From: Alphaproteobacteria bacterium
Lineage (GTDB): Bacteria; Pseudomonadota; Alphaproteobacteria; Micropepsales; Micropepsaceae
Length of the DNA: 64,000 nt
Reading direction: 5' to 3'
Assembly: GCA_947465395.1 (NCBI GenBank)
Contig: CANIAL010000009.1
Location: 33,822-97,821, forward strand
Position 1 is the first letter of the stretch. Every line of letters begins with the position of its first letter. Below the pieces are notes generated by a model. It did no database searches. It was not told the DNA's origin and saw only the letters and a program-made list of their open reading frames with translations. Below are positions 37,743 to 47,031 of this stretch, one piece after another. The translations under genes and the position numbers were made by a program.

Positions 37743-37822
37743 CTTTCTTCCCCCGCCAGCGTAGCGAACGGCGGGGGAAGATGTCCGCTAGGGGGCTTGC
37801 CCCCGTGGCGGACAGATGGGGG
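37743..37822 (+). repeat. 80-base double-hairpin repeat, family B, copy 1
   Basis: Two hairpins in tandem: TTCCCCCGCC...GGCGGGGGAA and TGTCCGC..GGGGGC TTG CCCCC..GCGGACA. It matches the reverse complement of 51771-51850 at 77 of 80 positions. It fills the gap between the convergent bla and osmC-like genes. Confidence 0.93.
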
Positions 37823-37827
37823 CCAAG

Positions 37828-38250
37828 TTAAACCAGACTTGCGTCGAGACTGATATCCGCCTTCAGCAGTTTCGACACCGGGCATCCCGCCTTCGCCTTG
37901 CCCGCAAGCTCCGCGAATTTCGCGGCGTCGCAGCCTGGGATTTTCGCCTTTAGAGTGAGATGCACCTTGGTGATGGCAAAACCGTCGCCCTGCTTTTCCA
38001 GAGTCACGTCCGCCTTGGTGTTCATCTCGTCCGCCACCAGTCCCGCTTCGCCCAAAATCAGCGACAGTGCCATGGTGAAGCAGCCGGCATGCGCCGCCCC
38101 GATCAACTCTTCCGGGTTGGTGCCGGGCTGGCCTTCAAAGCGGGCGGCAAAGCCATAGGGATAATCCTTCAGCGCGCCGCTCTTGGTGGAAATGGCGCCC
38201 TTGCCGTCCTTCAACCCGCCCCGCCAAACCGCTGTCCCGAATGTCGTCAT
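37828..38250 (-). CDS. OsmC-family peroxiredoxin-like protein
   Basis: A 140-residue OsmC/Ohr protein. The two redox Cys are in AAHAGCFTMALS and KAGCPVSKLL, with Arg/Glu of the active site in FEGQPGTNPEELIGA. OsmC reduces organic hydroperoxides using a lipoyl or thiol partner. The start at 38250 (MTTFGTAVWRG) fits the family; a longer frame upstream reads into the mutT promoter region. Confidence 0.92.
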   Translation of the reverse strand: MTTFGTAVWRGGLKDGKGAISTKSGALKDYPYGFAARFEGQPGTNPEELIGAAHAGCFTMALSLILGEAGLVADEMNTKADVTLEKQGDGFAITKVHLTLKAKIPGCDAAKFAELAGKAKAGCPVSKLLKADISLDASLV

Positions 38251-38376
38251 GGCAAACTCCCTTGCTGTGCTGGCAATAAATCCTGTGCCAAGCCATTGTT
38301 CCAACCCTAAAGTTGCATGGTGGCAAGACTATGTTAACCCTGCCGCTTAACCCCACTTTAGTCCTGGATCGTCAAA

Positions 38377-38796
38377 ATGAACGAAACGCAACGTCTCTTG
38401 CTGGTGGCGGCTGCGGCTTTGATAGATCCGGATGGCCGCGTGCTGATCGCACAACGCCCACCGGGCAGGGAGATGGCGGGGTTATGGGAATTTCCAGGCG
38501 GCAAGATCGAGACGGGCGAGGCGCCGGAAACGGCGCTGATCCGCGAGTTGAAGGAAGAGCTTGGCATCACGGTCAAGCTGCCCTGTCTCGCGCCATTCAC
38601 CTTTGCTTCGCATGCATATCCCGGCTTTCACCTTTTGATGCCGCTTTACGTCTGTCGCCGCTGGGACGGCACGCCGCAGCCGCTCGAACACGCGGCGCTC
38701 AAATGGATCAGGCCGCGCGATCTTGTTGGCAACGCGGATTATCCCATGCCCGCGGCCGACTTGCCGCTTATCCCCATGTTGCGCGATCTTTTGTGA
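38377..38796 (+). CDS. mutT: MutT-like Nudix hydrolase (8-oxo-dGTP diphosphatase type)
   Basis: A 139-residue Nudix protein. The Nudix box GGKIETGEAPETALIRELKEELGI follows G-x5-E-x7-RE-x2-EE-x-G exactly. QRPPGREMAGLWEFPGGK and ALKWIRPRDL are typical of MutT, which clears 8-oxo-dGTP from the nucleotide pool. The stop (TGA) overlaps the presumed GTG start of a Flp-type pilin gene. Confidence 0.9.
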   Translation: MNETQRLLLVAAAALIDPDGRVLIAQRPPGREMAGLWEFPGGKIETGEAPETALIRELKEELGITVKLPCLAPFTFASHAYPGFHLLMPLYVCRRWDGTPQPLEHAALKWIRPRDLVGNADYPMPAADLPLIPMLRDLL

Positions 38797-38933
38797 CCGA
38801 TACGGGCGGGGCTACCGCCATCGAATATGCGCTGATCGCGTCGCTGGTGTCCGTTTTCATCCTGACCGCCGTCACCAATGTCGGCACGGCCACGGTCAAC
38901 CTGTTCATGAAGGTCGTGAACAAGCTGGGCTGA
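38793..38933 (+). CDS. Flp/Fap-type (class IVb) pilin, very short leader
   Basis: A GTG-started frame of 46 residues: a short leader then TGGATAIEYALIASLVSVFIL, the signature of Flp pilins, with cleavage expected before ATAIEY and Glu at +5. The GTG overlaps the mutT stop (GTGA). An in-frame ATG at 38703 inside mutT would give a 36-residue leader ending RSFVTDTGG, which is closer to normal Flp leaders (basic, then F-x-x-D-x-G). Which start is used is unclear. No cpa/tad genes are in the window. Confidence 0.75.
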   Translation: MTDTGGATAIEYALIASLVSVFILTAVTNVGTATVNLFMKVVNKLG

Positions 38934-38936
38934 GGT

Positions 38937-39773
38937 TCAGCGCGGCTTTTCGCCCGCCGACTGCTCCACCGTTCCCAGCGCATCGCTGAGGCGTGTCCTG
39001 GCGCTGCCGGGTTTCAGCGGCTTTTGCTGGCTTTCATGCGGCGCCCATCCCATCAAATAAACCGTCTCGAAGGTGGCGTTGAGCTTTCCCTGCGCGGCAT
39101 GATGCGCCGCGTAATAATCGCGCAATGCGTTCCATGTCCGGCGCGGCAGGAAACGCCGCCGCCGCTCTGTCATGGTGTTGCTCAAGGCGTGGCTACGCAA
39201 ATCGCGCACCAGCGATTCCACGTCCGAATAGCGCACCAGGGTGCGTTCCAGGTCCGCCACCGGCAGGGCAAAGCCCGCCCGTTGCAATAACCCGCCCAGG
39301 TCGCGCACATCACCGAACGGCGCCACGCGCGGGCTGATGCCGCCAAGCGTGCCAGCCTCGGCGGCGGCAAAGCTTTCCCGCAATTCGTGCAGGGTTGATC
39401 CGGCCAGGATCGCGCCCAGGAACAAGCCATCCGGTTTCAGGGCGCGGCGTATCTGGATCAGCGCCCCGGGCAGGTCATTGACGGTCTGCAAGGAAAACAC
39501 GCTGAGGGCGAGATCGAAACGCTCCGCCGCCACGTCCAGAAAATCATCGCTGTTGAAATCGGCCACCTGCCAGTCGGCAGCAAACCCCTTCAGGGCATCG
39601 GGGACAGGCCCCCCCACCATCAGGCCCTTTGCAAACTTGCGCGTTACCGGCTCCAGCCGGTCGGCGATGCCTTCGGCGGCGGCGCGGGCCAGGAAAATGT
39701 CGCCGCCCAAGCGCTGGGCGCGCCCCTTGGCGGTGTTGGCGGCGCGGGAATCAAAAAGACGGGAGGGCGGCAT
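38937..39773 (-). CDS. BioC/NDUFAF5-like methyltransferase-domain protein
   Basis: A 278-residue protein. RLFDSRAANTAKGRAQRLGGDIFLARAAAEGIADRL at the start is typical of the NDUFAF5 group, followed by FDLALSVFSLQTVNDLPGAL and LKPDGLFLGAI. A classic motif I (GxGxG) is weak here (MVGGPVPDAL), as in some group members. Mitochondrial NDUFAF5 hydroxylates an Arg in complex I; the bacterial role is unsettled. It is divergent from comF. Confidence 0.83.
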   Translation of the reverse strand: MPPSRLFDSRAANTAKGRAQRLGGDIFLARAAAEGIADRLEPVTRKFAKGLMVGGPVPDALKGFAADWQVADFNSDDFLDVAAERFDLALSVFSLQTVNDLPGALIQIRRALKPDGLFLGAILAGSTLHELRESFAAAEAGTLGGISPRVAPFGDVRDLGGLLQRAGFALPVADLERTLVRYSDVESLVRDLRSHALSNTMTERRRRFLPRRTWNALRDYYAAHHAAQGKLNATFETVYLMGWAPHESQQKPLKPGSARTRLSDALGTVEQSAGEKPR

Positions 39774-39801
39774 GGCGCTAGGATAAGGGAGGAGAAGTTA
39801 A

Positions 39802-40521
39802 ATGACACTTCTGGATTTTCTCTTCCCCCCGGTCTGCATCGCCTGCCGACAGGAGGTGGGCGAGGCCGGCGGCTTCTGCGCCGCCTGCTGGGCCAATGTC
39901 ACCTTCCTGGACGGGCCGGGCTGCGTCTGTTGTGGCGTGCCGTTTGCCGCCGATGCCGGACCCGGCATGCTGTGCGCCGTCTGCCTGGCCAAGCCGCCCG
40001 CCTATGCCTGCGCCCGCGCCATACTGGCGTATGACGATCACAGCCGCGCGCCCATATTGGGCCTGAAACATGCCGACCGGCTGGAGCTGGTGCCGGGTTT
40101 TGCGCGCTGGCTGGCCCGCACCGGCGCCGACATCATCGCCGCCAGCGACATGATCGTGCCGGTGCCGCTGCACAGGTCCCGGCTGTGGCGGCGGCGCTAC
40201 AACCAGGCAGCCGAGCTGGCACGCGCCCTGTCCCGTCACACCGGCAAGCCCGCCAGCATGACGGCGCTGGTCCGCACCCGCGCCACGCGCAGCCAGGGCG
40301 AAATGGTCTCCGCCAAGGCGCGGCGGCGGAATGTCCTTTCCGCCTTCCAGGTTCCCGACGCCGCTTTGGTCGCGGGGCGAAACATATTGGTGGTGGATGA
40401 TGTCCTGACCACCGGGGCCACGGCCGCCGCCACGGCCCGGGCGCTGAATCGGGCAGGGGCGAAATCCGTACGCATTTTGGCGCTGGCCCGCGTTGTCCGG
40501 GCGGCGGAAGGGCTTATATAA
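39802..40521 (+). CDS. ComF-family phosphoribosyltransferase-like protein
   Basis: A 239-residue ComF protein. The N-terminus has a double zinc-ribbon pattern: CIACRQEVGEAGGFCAACW and CVCCGVPF...CAVCLAKPP. The C-terminal half is a type I PRTase with ILVVDDVLTTGATA, the PRPP loop. ComF supports DNA uptake in Gram-positive bacteria; in alphaproteobacteria the role is less clear. grxC follows after 30 bases. Confidence 0.9.
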   Translation: MTLLDFLFPPVCIACRQEVGEAGGFCAACWANVTFLDGPGCVCCGVPFAADAGPGMLCAVCLAKPPAYACARAILAYDDHSRAPILGLKHADRLELVPGFARWLARTGADIIAASDMIVPVPLHRSRLWRRRYNQAAELARALSRHTGKPASMTALVRTRATRSQGEMVSAKARRRNVLSAFQVPDAALVAGRNILVVDDVLTTGATAAATARALNRAGAKSVRILALARVVRAAEGLI

Positions 40522-40551
40522 AGACAGTCGCCGTGTTTCCCTGAGTCGCTT

Positions 40552-40809
40552 ATGCAACCCGTCAAGATCTACACCACCGGCATGTGTCCCTATTGCGTCC
40601 GCGCCAAGGCGCTGCTGGACCGCAAAGGCGTGGATTATGAAGAAGTGGACGTGATGATGGACCTGGACGCGCGCCGGGACATGCAGCAGCGCAGCAGCGG
40701 CGCCCGCACCGTGCCGCAGATTTTCATCGGCCAGACGCATGTGGGCGGCTGTGACGAGCTTTACGCCCTGGAAAGCAAGGGCGCGCTCGATCCCTTGCTG
40801 GCATCATGA
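40552..40809 (+). CDS. grxC: Glutaredoxin 3
   Basis: An 85-residue glutaredoxin with the dithiol active site CPYC in YTTGMCPYCVRAKALLDRKG, then ARTVPQIFIG (cis-Pro) and HVGGCDEL (glutathione-binding GGCD). It reduces protein disulfides and mixed glutathione disulfides in the cytoplasm. Its stop overlaps the next gene's ATG by 4 bases, a common grxC-nitrilase pair in alphaproteobacteria. Confidence 0.95.
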   Translation: MQPVKIYTTGMCPYCVRAKALLDRKGVDYEEVDVMMDLDARRDMQQRSSGARTVPQIFIGQTHVGGCDELYALESKGALDPLLAS

Positions 40810-41636
40810 GCAAGTTCACCGCTGCCTGTGTCCAGCTTCGCTCCAGCGAGGACATTGTCGAGAATATCGCATCTGCCAGCAAACTGATCCGCGAAGCCGC
40901 CAAGGCGGGCGCGCAATTCATCGCCACGCCGGAAAATACCAGCCTGATGGCGGCGGATGGCGGCGCAAAGCTGGCGCACAGCACATCGGAAGACAAGGAC
41001 ACGGCGCTGGCCGCTTTCCGCGCCCTGGCCACGGAACTGAAAATCCATCTGCTGGTGGGTTCGCTGGCCATCAAAGTCAGCGAGACAAAAACCGCCAACC
41101 GCACTTTCCTGATCGCGCCGGATGGCAAGGTGACGGCGCGCTATTCCAAGATTCACCTGTTCGATGTTGATCTGCCCTCGGGCGAGACCTACCGCGAATC
41201 CAATACCGTGGCGGGCGGCGATGAAGCCGTGATCGCCGATACGCCCTGGGGAAAACTCGGCCTCAGCATCTGTTACGACATCCGCTTTCCGCAGCTTTAC
41301 CGCGCGCTGGCCAATGCGGGCGCGTTTGCCTTCACCGCGCCATCGGCTTTCACCGTCACCACTGGCAAGGCGCACTGGCATGTGCTGCTGCGCGCCCGCG
41401 CCATTGAAAACGGCGCCTTCATGATCGCGCCCGCGCAAGGCGGCGCCCATGCCAATACCCGCAGCACCTATGGCCATTCCCTGATCGTGGGACCATGGGG
41501 CGAGATTTTGGCGGAAGGCGGTACGGACCCCGGCATCTTCCTGGCTGAGATTGACCCGCAACTGTCGAGAAATGCGCGGGCGGAACTGCCCAGCCTCAAG
41601 CATGACCGGGAATTCAGCCTTAATTCTGGTCACTAA
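40806..41636 (+). CDS. Carbon-nitrogen hydrolase (nitrilase superfamily, Nit-like)
   Basis: A 276-residue hydrolase. The catalytic triad is visible: Glu43 in IATPENTS, Lys in YSKIHLFD, Cys in LSICYDIRFPQLYR. It belongs to the Nit1/Nit2 group, which removes deaminated glutathione or omega-amides. The 4-base overlap with grxC supports a link with glutathione chemistry. The exact substrate is inferred. Confidence 0.9.
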   Translation: MSKFTAACVQLRSSEDIVENIASASKLIREAAKAGAQFIATPENTSLMAADGGAKLAHSTSEDKDTALAAFRALATELKIHLLVGSLAIKVSETKTANRTFLIAPDGKVTARYSKIHLFDVDLPSGETYRESNTVAGGDEAVIADTPWGKLGLSICYDIRFPQLYRALANAGAFAFTAPSAFTVTTGKAHWHVLLRARAIENGAFMIAPAQGGAHANTRSTYGHSLIVGPWGEILAEGGTDPGIFLAEIDPQLSRNARAELPSLKHDREFSLNSGH

Positions 41637-41708
41637 TTGGTCACTGGCCGGGCTTGCCAACAAAAGCGGCAGCCGCCACTCTGGCCGAAGCCCGGGGGGA
41701 GCTAATCC

Positions 41709-42116
41709 GTGATTGTGTATTCTCTGCGTTGCAGTAATGAGCATGAGTTCGAGGGCTGGTTCCGCGACAGCGCCGCCTTTGACCACCAGGCCATGGGCGG
41801 CTTGCTCTGCTGCCCCACCTGCAACACCTCCCGCGTCGAAAAATCCATGATGGCGCCCGCGTTGTCCGGCGTGAAGAAGCCCGACGCCGCCAAGACGCGC
41901 CAGATGCGCCAGTTTGTGACGGGCCTGCGGAAATACGTTCAGGAACATGCCGAATATGTCGGCCAGGATTTCGCGGAAGAAGCGCGCAAGATTTATTATG
42001 GCGATGGCGTGGAACGCCACATCTATGGCGAGACCACCATCGAGGAAGCGGCAGATTTGGCGGAAGAGGGCGTTGATGTTGCCGCCCTGCCGCCCGATCT
42101 GGACGGCGCCAACTGA
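41709..42116 (+). CDS. DUF1178 protein
   Basis: A 135-residue protein starting MIVYSLRCSNEHEFEGWFRD, with LLCCPTCNTSRVEKSMMAP, typical of DUF1178. The paired Cys (C8, CCPTC) suggest zinc binding. Function is unknown. The family is widespread in alpha- and betaproteobacteria, often next to grxC and nitrilase genes as here. Its stop overlaps the next gene by one base. Confidence 0.9.
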   Translation: MIVYSLRCSNEHEFEGWFRDSAAFDHQAMGGLLCCPTCNTSRVEKSMMAPALSGVKKPDAAKTRQMRQFVTGLRKYVQEHAEYVGQDFAEEARKIYYGDGVERHIYGETTIEEAADLAEEGVDVAALPPDLDGAN

Positions 42117-42556
42117 TGCGGCTGTTTTGCGCGGCGCTTCTGACGCTGTTTGTGACCCCTGCCTTCGCCGTGCCCGACGAATACAAGGATGTGCCCGCCG
42201 ATCTGGCCAAGGCGGCGATCGCCTATGACAACGCCCAGTTGGAAAAAGACGGCGCGGCGCTGAACCGTTTGCTGGCCGACGACTATCGGCTGGTGGCCCG
42301 TGGCGGCGTCGTGCTGGATAAGGCCAAGTTCGTGGCCCATTCCGTGGACCCGGATTTCAGGCTGCTGCCCTTCACCATTGAATCGCCCCTGCACACGGTC
42401 TGGAGCGATGGCGCGGTGCTGGGCGGGCAGGTGGAGTACCGCACCATCGAACATGGCAAGCCCACCAGCCAGCTCCTGCTTTTCGCGGATGTCTGGGCCA
42501 GGCGCGGTGGCGTCTGGCGGGTGGTCTATACGCAGGTTTCAGCAGCGAAGAATTAG
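42116..42556 (+). CDS. Exported NTF2-like (DUF4440) protein
   Basis: A 146-residue protein with a signal peptide ([18 protein letters not shown]) and a SnoaL/NTF2-like fold: [28 protein letters not shown], then [16 protein letters not shown] and [12 protein letters not shown]. The start ATG overlaps the DUF1178 stop (TGATG). The fold is known from both enzymes and binding proteins, so no activity can be stated. The last 4 bases overlap the end of convergent ubiG. Confidence 0.82.
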   Translation: MRLFCAALLTLFVTPAFAVPDEYKDVPADLAKAAIAYDNAQLEKDGAALNRLLADDYRLVARGGVVLDKAKFVAHSVDPDFRLLPFTIESPLHTVWSDGAVLGGQVEYRTIEHGKPTSQLLLFADVWARRGGVWRVVYTQVSAAKN

Positions 42557-43287
42557 CGCTTTGCGACAATCATGTAGTTCACATCAACATCGGCGCTGAG
42601 TTTCCAGTCCCAGGCCAGCGGATCAAATGAAACACCCTGTGTTTTCAGGATGTTCAATCCGGCTTCTTCAAGTGATTTCTTAAGCTTGCCGGGCGGCACG
42701 AAGCGCGTCCAGTCATGGGTGCCGCGCGGCAGCCAGCCCAGCACATATTCCGCCCCGATCTTGGCCAGGGCCAGCGATTTGAGCGTGCGGTTTAGCGTGG
42801 CGACGATGGTGATCCCGCCCGGCTTCACCAGCGCGGTGCAGGCGGCCAGGTACCCCGCCACGTCGGCCACATGCTCGATCACTTCCATGTTCAGCACGAT
42901 GTCGAAGGCCAGGCCCTCCGCCGCCAAAACCTCCGCGCTGGCGGCGCGGTAATTCACGGTGACCCCCGTCTGGGCGGCATGGGCGCTGGCGGTGGCGATG
43001 TTGCGGGCAGATGCGTCCGCCCCCGTGACGGCAAAGCCCAGCCGGGACATGGGTTCGCACAAAAGCCCCCCGCCGCAGCCGATATCCAGCAGGGTCAGCC
43101 CCTCGAACGGGCGCAAGCCGCTCCCTCCAAGCCCGAAATGGGCGGCGGCCTGGTCCCGGATAAAGGACAGGCGCACGGGGTTGAACTTGTGCAGGGGGGC
43201 GAATTTGCCCTTTGGGTCCCACCATTCCGCCGCAATCCGCTCGAATTTGGCGATTTCAGCCGGGTCGATTGAGGCAGAATGGGCCAT
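42553..43287 (-). CDS. ubiG: Ubiquinone biosynthesis O-methyltransferase UbiG
   Basis: A 244-residue methyltransferase. [26 protein letters not shown] is the UbiG/COQ3 hallmark, followed by [19 protein letters not shown] (SAM site), [15 protein letters not shown] and [12 protein letters not shown]. It performs both O-methylations of ubiquinone synthesis. The start at 43287 is chosen because the family begins shortly before the FERIA motif; upstream codons would read into lysC's promoter. Confidence 0.96.
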   Translation of the reverse strand: MAHSASIDPAEIAKFERIAAEWWDPKGKFAPLHKFNPVRLSFIRDQAAAHFGLGGSGLRPFEGLTLLDIGCGGGLLCEPMSRLGFAVTGADASARNIATASAHAAQTGVTVNYRAASAEVLAAEGLAFDIVLNMEVIEHVADVAGYLAACTALVKPGGITIVATLNRTLKSLALAKIGAEYVLGWLPRGTHDWTRFVPPGKLKKSLEEAGLNILKTQGVSFDPLAWDWKLSADVDVNYMIVAKR

Positions 43288-43356
43288 ATCTATTCCGGCT
43301 TGGCTGTTGGGCGCACCCCGTCTATGTAAGCCGCCGCAATTGCAGGGGCAAATCGC

Positions 43357-44601
43357 TTGGGCCTGATCGCCATGAAATTCGGCGGCACCTCCGTCGCCGA
43401 CCTGGACCGCATCCGTCACGTCGCCACCCTGGTGGCGGGCGAGGTCAAGCGCGGCCACCAGGTCGCCGTGGTGGTGTCGGCCATGGCGGGGGAAACCAAC
43501 AAGCTGGTGGCCTGGACCAATGATGCCGCCAATCCGCCAGGTGGCAATGGCCATGGCGTAGCGAACGCGCGCGAATATGACGTGGTTGTCGCGGCGGGCG
43601 AGCAGGTGACGGCGGGATTGCTGGCCGTGACCCTGAACGCCATGGGTGTTCCGGCGCGGTCATGGCTGGGCTGGCAAATCCCGATGAAGACATCATCGGT
43701 GCATGGCGCCGCCCGCATCGAAGGCGTGGACGCGGCGGCGATGAAGAAGAGCATGGCCGCCGGTGAAGTCGCGGTGGTCGCGGGCTTCCAGGGCGTGGCC
43801 GATGGCGAGCGCATCTCCACATTGGGCCGTGGCGGCTCCGACACCTCTGCCGTTGCGGTGGCGGCAGGCCTGGGCGCGGAACGCTGCGACATCTATACGG
43901 ACGTGGATGGTGTTTACACCACCGACCCGCGCATCGTGCCCAAGGCGCGCCGCCTGCCCATGATCGCCTTCGAGGAAATGCTGGAAATGGCGTCGCTGGG
44001 CGCCAAGGTCCTGCAGACGCGGTCGGTGGAAATCGCCATGCTGCACCGGGTGCCGGTGCGCGTTCTTTCGACCTTCACGCCCGAAGCGGGCGGCACGCTT
44101 TTATGCGACGAGGAAAAAATCGTGGAAAAGAAACCGGTCACAGGCATCGCCTATTCGCGCGACGAGGCGAAGATCACCCTGCACAAGATTCCCGACCGCC
44201 CCGGCATCGCCTCGGCCATTTTCGGCCCGCTGGCGGAAGCGGGCGTGAATGTGGACATGATCGTGCAGAACGTGTCGGAAGACGGCACCACCGATCTCAC
44301 CTTCACCGTGACGCGGGGCGAACTGAAGCGTGCGCTGGGCGCGATTCAGACGCACGCCGACACCATCCGCTTCCGCGACATCACCCATGATGCGGCGGTG
44401 GCGAAGGTCTCCATCATCGGCATCGGCATGCGCGCCCATCCCGGCGTGGCCCAGACCATGTTCAAGACGCTGTCGGACAAGGGCATCAACATCCAGGTGA
44501 TCTCCACATCCGAGATCAAGGTCAGCGTGCTGATCGAGGAAGAATATGTGGAACTGGCGGTGCGCGCGCTGCACACGGCCTATGAACTGGACGCCGCCTG
44601 A
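43357..44601 (+). CDS. lysC: Aspartate kinase
   Basis: A 414-residue kinase. [10 protein letters not shown] at the start, [14 protein letters not shown] and [14 protein letters not shown] belong to the kinase domain. Two ACT domains in the last 150 residues ([33 protein letters not shown]) give feedback control, likely by lysine and/or threonine. It starts the aspartate family of amino acids. TTG at 43357 is favoured because AGGGGC lies about 8 bases ahead; ATG at 43372 is the alternative. Confidence 0.96.
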   Translation: MGLIAMKFGGTSVADLDRIRHVATLVAGEVKRGHQVAVVVSAMAGETNKLVAWTNDAANPPGGNGHGVANAREYDVVVAAGEQVTAGLLAVTLNAMGVPARSWLGWQIPMKTSSVHGAARIEGVDAAAMKKSMAAGEVAVVAGFQGVADGERISTLGRGGSDTSAVAVAAGLGAERCDIYTDVDGVYTTDPRIVPKARRLPMIAFEEMLEMASLGAKVLQTRSVEIAMLHRVPVRVLSTFTPEAGGTLLCDEEKIVEKKPVTGIAYSRDEAKITLHKIPDRPGIASAIFGPLAEAGVNVDMIVQNVSEDGTTDLTFTVTRGELKRALGAIQTHADTIRFRDITHDAAVAKVSIIGIGMRAHPGVAQTMFKTLSDKGINIQVISTSEIKVSVLIEEEYVELAVRALHTAYELDAA

Positions 44602-44620
44602 CCCCGAAGGACCATAATTG

Positions 44621-46876
44621 ATGCCCAGTGCCGGCGGCCCGCGTCTTCTGCTTCGCCGCCTGCGCGAGATCATGGCGGAGCCGTCTTCCGCCCAGGCCCG
44701 GCTGGACAAATTGGTCGGCGTGATCGCGGCCAACATGGTGGCGGAAGTCTGCTCCATCTATCTGCGCCGCGCCGGGAAAATCCTGGAACTCTTCGCCACC
44801 GAAGGCCTCAACCGCGCCGCCGTGCACAACACGCGCCTGCGCGAAGGCGAGGGGCTTGTCGGTTTGGTGGCCGAGAGCGCTGAAGCGGTGAACCTGTCGG
44901 ACGCGCCCGCCGATCCCCATTTCGTCTATCGCCCGGAAACCGGCGAAGACCCGTTCAAGGCCTTCCTGGGCGTGCCGATCGTGCGCGGCGGGCAGGTCTT
45001 TGGCGTTCTCACCGTGCAGAACAAGGCCGAGCGCGTTTACGCCGAAGAAGAAGTCGAAGCCTTGCAGACCGTCGCCATGGTGCTGGCCGAAGTGGTGGCG
45101 CAGGGCAGCTTCTTCAATGTCGCCGAACTGGACGAGCCCGAATTGCGGGTGGACCGGCCCCGCAAATTCACGGGCGAGGGCCTCTCCGAAGGCGTGGCCG
45201 TGGGCCAGGTGGTGCTGCACGAACCGCGCGTGAAGGTCGAGCGCATGATCGCCGACAATCCCGTGGAAGAACTGAAGCGCCTGGAAGACGCCATCAGCGG
45301 CCTTCGCGTTGCGGTGGACGAAATGCTGGCCTCCAGCGAACTGGATTTGTCGGGCGAGGGGCGCGAGGTGATCGAAGCCTATCGCCTGTTCGCCCATGAC
45401 CAGGGCTGGCGCAATCGCATGCGTGACGCCGTGCGTACGGGCCTGACGGCAGAAGCCGCGGTCGAGCGCGTGCAGGACGAAACGCGGCTGCGTGTTGCCC
45501 GCATGGGCGATCCCTTGCTGCGCGAACGGGCGCATGACCTTGATGACCTCGCCCGCCGCTTGCTGCGGCACCTGACCGGCGAAAGCCAGGTCGAGGCCAT
45601 GCCGCTAAACGCCATTGTCGTGGCCCGCAACATGGGTCCCGCCGAACTTCTGGATTATGGCCGCGAGCGTCTTGTCGGGTTGGCGCTGGAAGACGCCGCC
45701 GCAACCAGCCATGTCGCCATTGTCGCCCGCTCCATGGGGCTGGCGGTGGTGTCGGGGCTGGACGGGCTGGTGGATTCGGCGCGCAGCGGCAACGCCATCG
45801 TGATGGACGGCGACAGCGGCGAAGTGCATTTGCGGCCCCCCGCCGACATCATCACCGTCTTTGAAGAAAAGCGCGGATTGCGTTTGGCCGAGCAGGCGCG
45901 CTTTGCCGCCATCCGCGAACTGCCCGCCGTGACCAAGGACGGCGTCGCCATCAAGCTGCTGATGAATGCGGGCCTGGCCTTCGACATGCCGCATCTGGCG
46001 GAGTCGGGTGCCGACGGCATCGGGCTGTTCCGCACCGAACTGCAATTCATGCTGGGCGAGACCATGCCGCGCCTGGCCGACCAGACGAAATTCTATAAAT
46101 CGATATTGGACGCGGCGGGCGACAAGCCGGTGGTCTTCCGCACGCTTGATCTTGGCGGCGACAAGGTTCTTCCCTATGCGCGCTGGGAGCGGGAAGAAAA
46201 TCCCGCTTTGGGCTGGCGCGCCATCCGCATCGCGCTCGACCGTCCCGCACTGCTGCGCTACCAGGTGCGCGCGCTGCTGGCGGCGCATACCGGCCGCACG
46301 CTTCGCATTCTTCTTCCCATGGTCAGCAATGTGGACGAGTTCAACCGTGGCCGCGCCCTGGTGGACCGCGAGCTGGAACGGGCGCGGCTGATGAATTTGA
46401 CGCGGCCCGTGCAGGTGCAGGTGGGCGCGATGCTGGAAGTCCCCGCTCTGGCCTTCATGCTGCCGCAACTGATGCGCTCGGCCGACTTTGTCTCCATCGG
46501 CTCCAACGATCTTCTCAGTCTGGCTTTCGCGGTGGATCGCACCAACCCCCGCGTGGCGCGCCGCTATGACAATCTCAACCCCGCCGCGCTGACCCTGATC
46601 CGGCTGATCGTGCAAAGCGCGGCGGAAAATTCCGGTGACCTGTCCCTCTGCGGCGAGATGGCGGGCCGCCCGCTGGACGCCATGGCGCTGGTGGGGCTTG
46701 GTCTTCGCACGCTGTCCATGCAGGCAAGCCAGATCGGGCCGGTAAAGAACATGATCCGCAGCATCAACCTGGCTGAAGTTTCCGCCTTTGTGGACCGGCT
46801 GTGCGGGCGCACCGACCACAGCCTGCGGACCCGGCTTTCGGCCTTCGCCGCCGAGCGCGGCATTGTGCTGAAATAG
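44621..46876 (+). CDS. ptsP: PEP-protein phosphotransferase, nitrogen PTS (EI-Ntr)
   Basis: A 751-residue protein. A GAF domain (about residues 20-160) is followed by the EI N-terminal domain with the His-domain motif ATSHVAIVARSMG (the phosphorylated His), and the PEP-binding barrel with GLFRTELQFM, LDLGGDK, ALGWRAIRI and DFVSIGSNDLL. It takes phosphate from PEP to NPr and then EIIA-Ntr; those partners are not in the window. GAF may sense glutamine or 2-oxoglutarate. It follows lysC after 19 bases and leads into a mini-lipoprotein frame. Confidence 0.97.
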   Translation: MPSAGGPRLLLRRLREIMAEPSSAQARLDKLVGVIAANMVAEVCSIYLRRAGKILELFATEGLNRAAVHNTRLREGEGLVGLVAESAEAVNLSDAPADPHFVYRPETGEDPFKAFLGVPIVRGGQVFGVLTVQNKAERVYAEEEVEALQTVAMVLAEVVAQGSFFNVAELDEPELRVDRPRKFTGEGLSEGVAVGQVVLHEPRVKVERMIADNPVEELKRLEDAISGLRVAVDEMLASSELDLSGEGREVIEAYRLFAHDQGWRNRMRDAVRTGLTAEAAVERVQDETRLRVARMGDPLLRERAHDLDDLARRLLRHLTGESQVEAMPLNAIVVARNMGPAELLDYGRERLVGLALEDAAATSHVAIVARSMGLAVVSGLDGLVDSARSGNAIVMDGDSGEVHLRPPADIITVFEEKRGLRLAEQARFAAIRELPAVTKDGVAIKLLMNAGLAFDMPHLAESGADGIGLFRTELQFMLGETMPRLADQTKFYKSILDAAGDKPVVFRTLDLGGDKVLPYARWEREENPALGWRAIRIALDRPALLRYQVRALLAAHTGRTLRILLPMVSNVDEFNRGRALVDRELERARLMNLTRPVQVQVGAMLEVPALAFMLPQLMRSADFVSIGSNDLLSLAFAVDRTNPRVARRYDNLNPAALTLIRLIVQSAAENSGDLSLCGEMAGRPLDAMALVGLGLRTLSMQASQIGPVKNMIRSINLAEVSAFVDRLCGRTDHSLRTRLSAFAAERGIVLK

Positions 46877-46977
46877 TGAAGTTTCCACGATTGCTGGTTT
46901 TTGGGGCGCTTTTAAGCGCCATCGCGGGTTGTTCCGCCCCAATCCTTTGGGATAAGGTAGTCAGAATAGACGTTTAG
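46876..46977 (+). CDS. Putative 33-residue lipoprotein
   Basis: A short frame starting with GTG that overlaps the ptsP stop by one base (TAGTG). The product is MKFPRLLVFGALLSAIAGCS followed by APILWDKVVRIDV. It has a basic start, hydrophobic core and a lipobox IAGC, so signal peptidase II would leave a 15-residue lipopeptide. The DNA also forms a perfect GGCGCTT/AAGCGCC hairpin at 46905-46920, but it lacks a T-run, so a terminator reading is weaker. No family is recognised; real translation is unproven. Confidence 0.5.
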   Translation: MKFPRLLVFGALLSAIAGCSAPILWDKVVRIDV

Positions 46978-47031
46978 CGCCAAAACCTGCGGGGGCCGGG
47001 GCGGCGCCGTCATCCTTATGCTGTGAAAGTC

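Noticed and set aside
46905..46920. Terminator after ptsP
   Set aside because: The palindrome GGCGCTT/AAGCGCC is perfect, but no T-run follows and it falls inside a plausible lipoprotein frame.
45605..46942. Open frame of 445 codons on the minus strand
   Set aside because: Antisense to ptsP; no recognisable motif and no ribosome-binding site.
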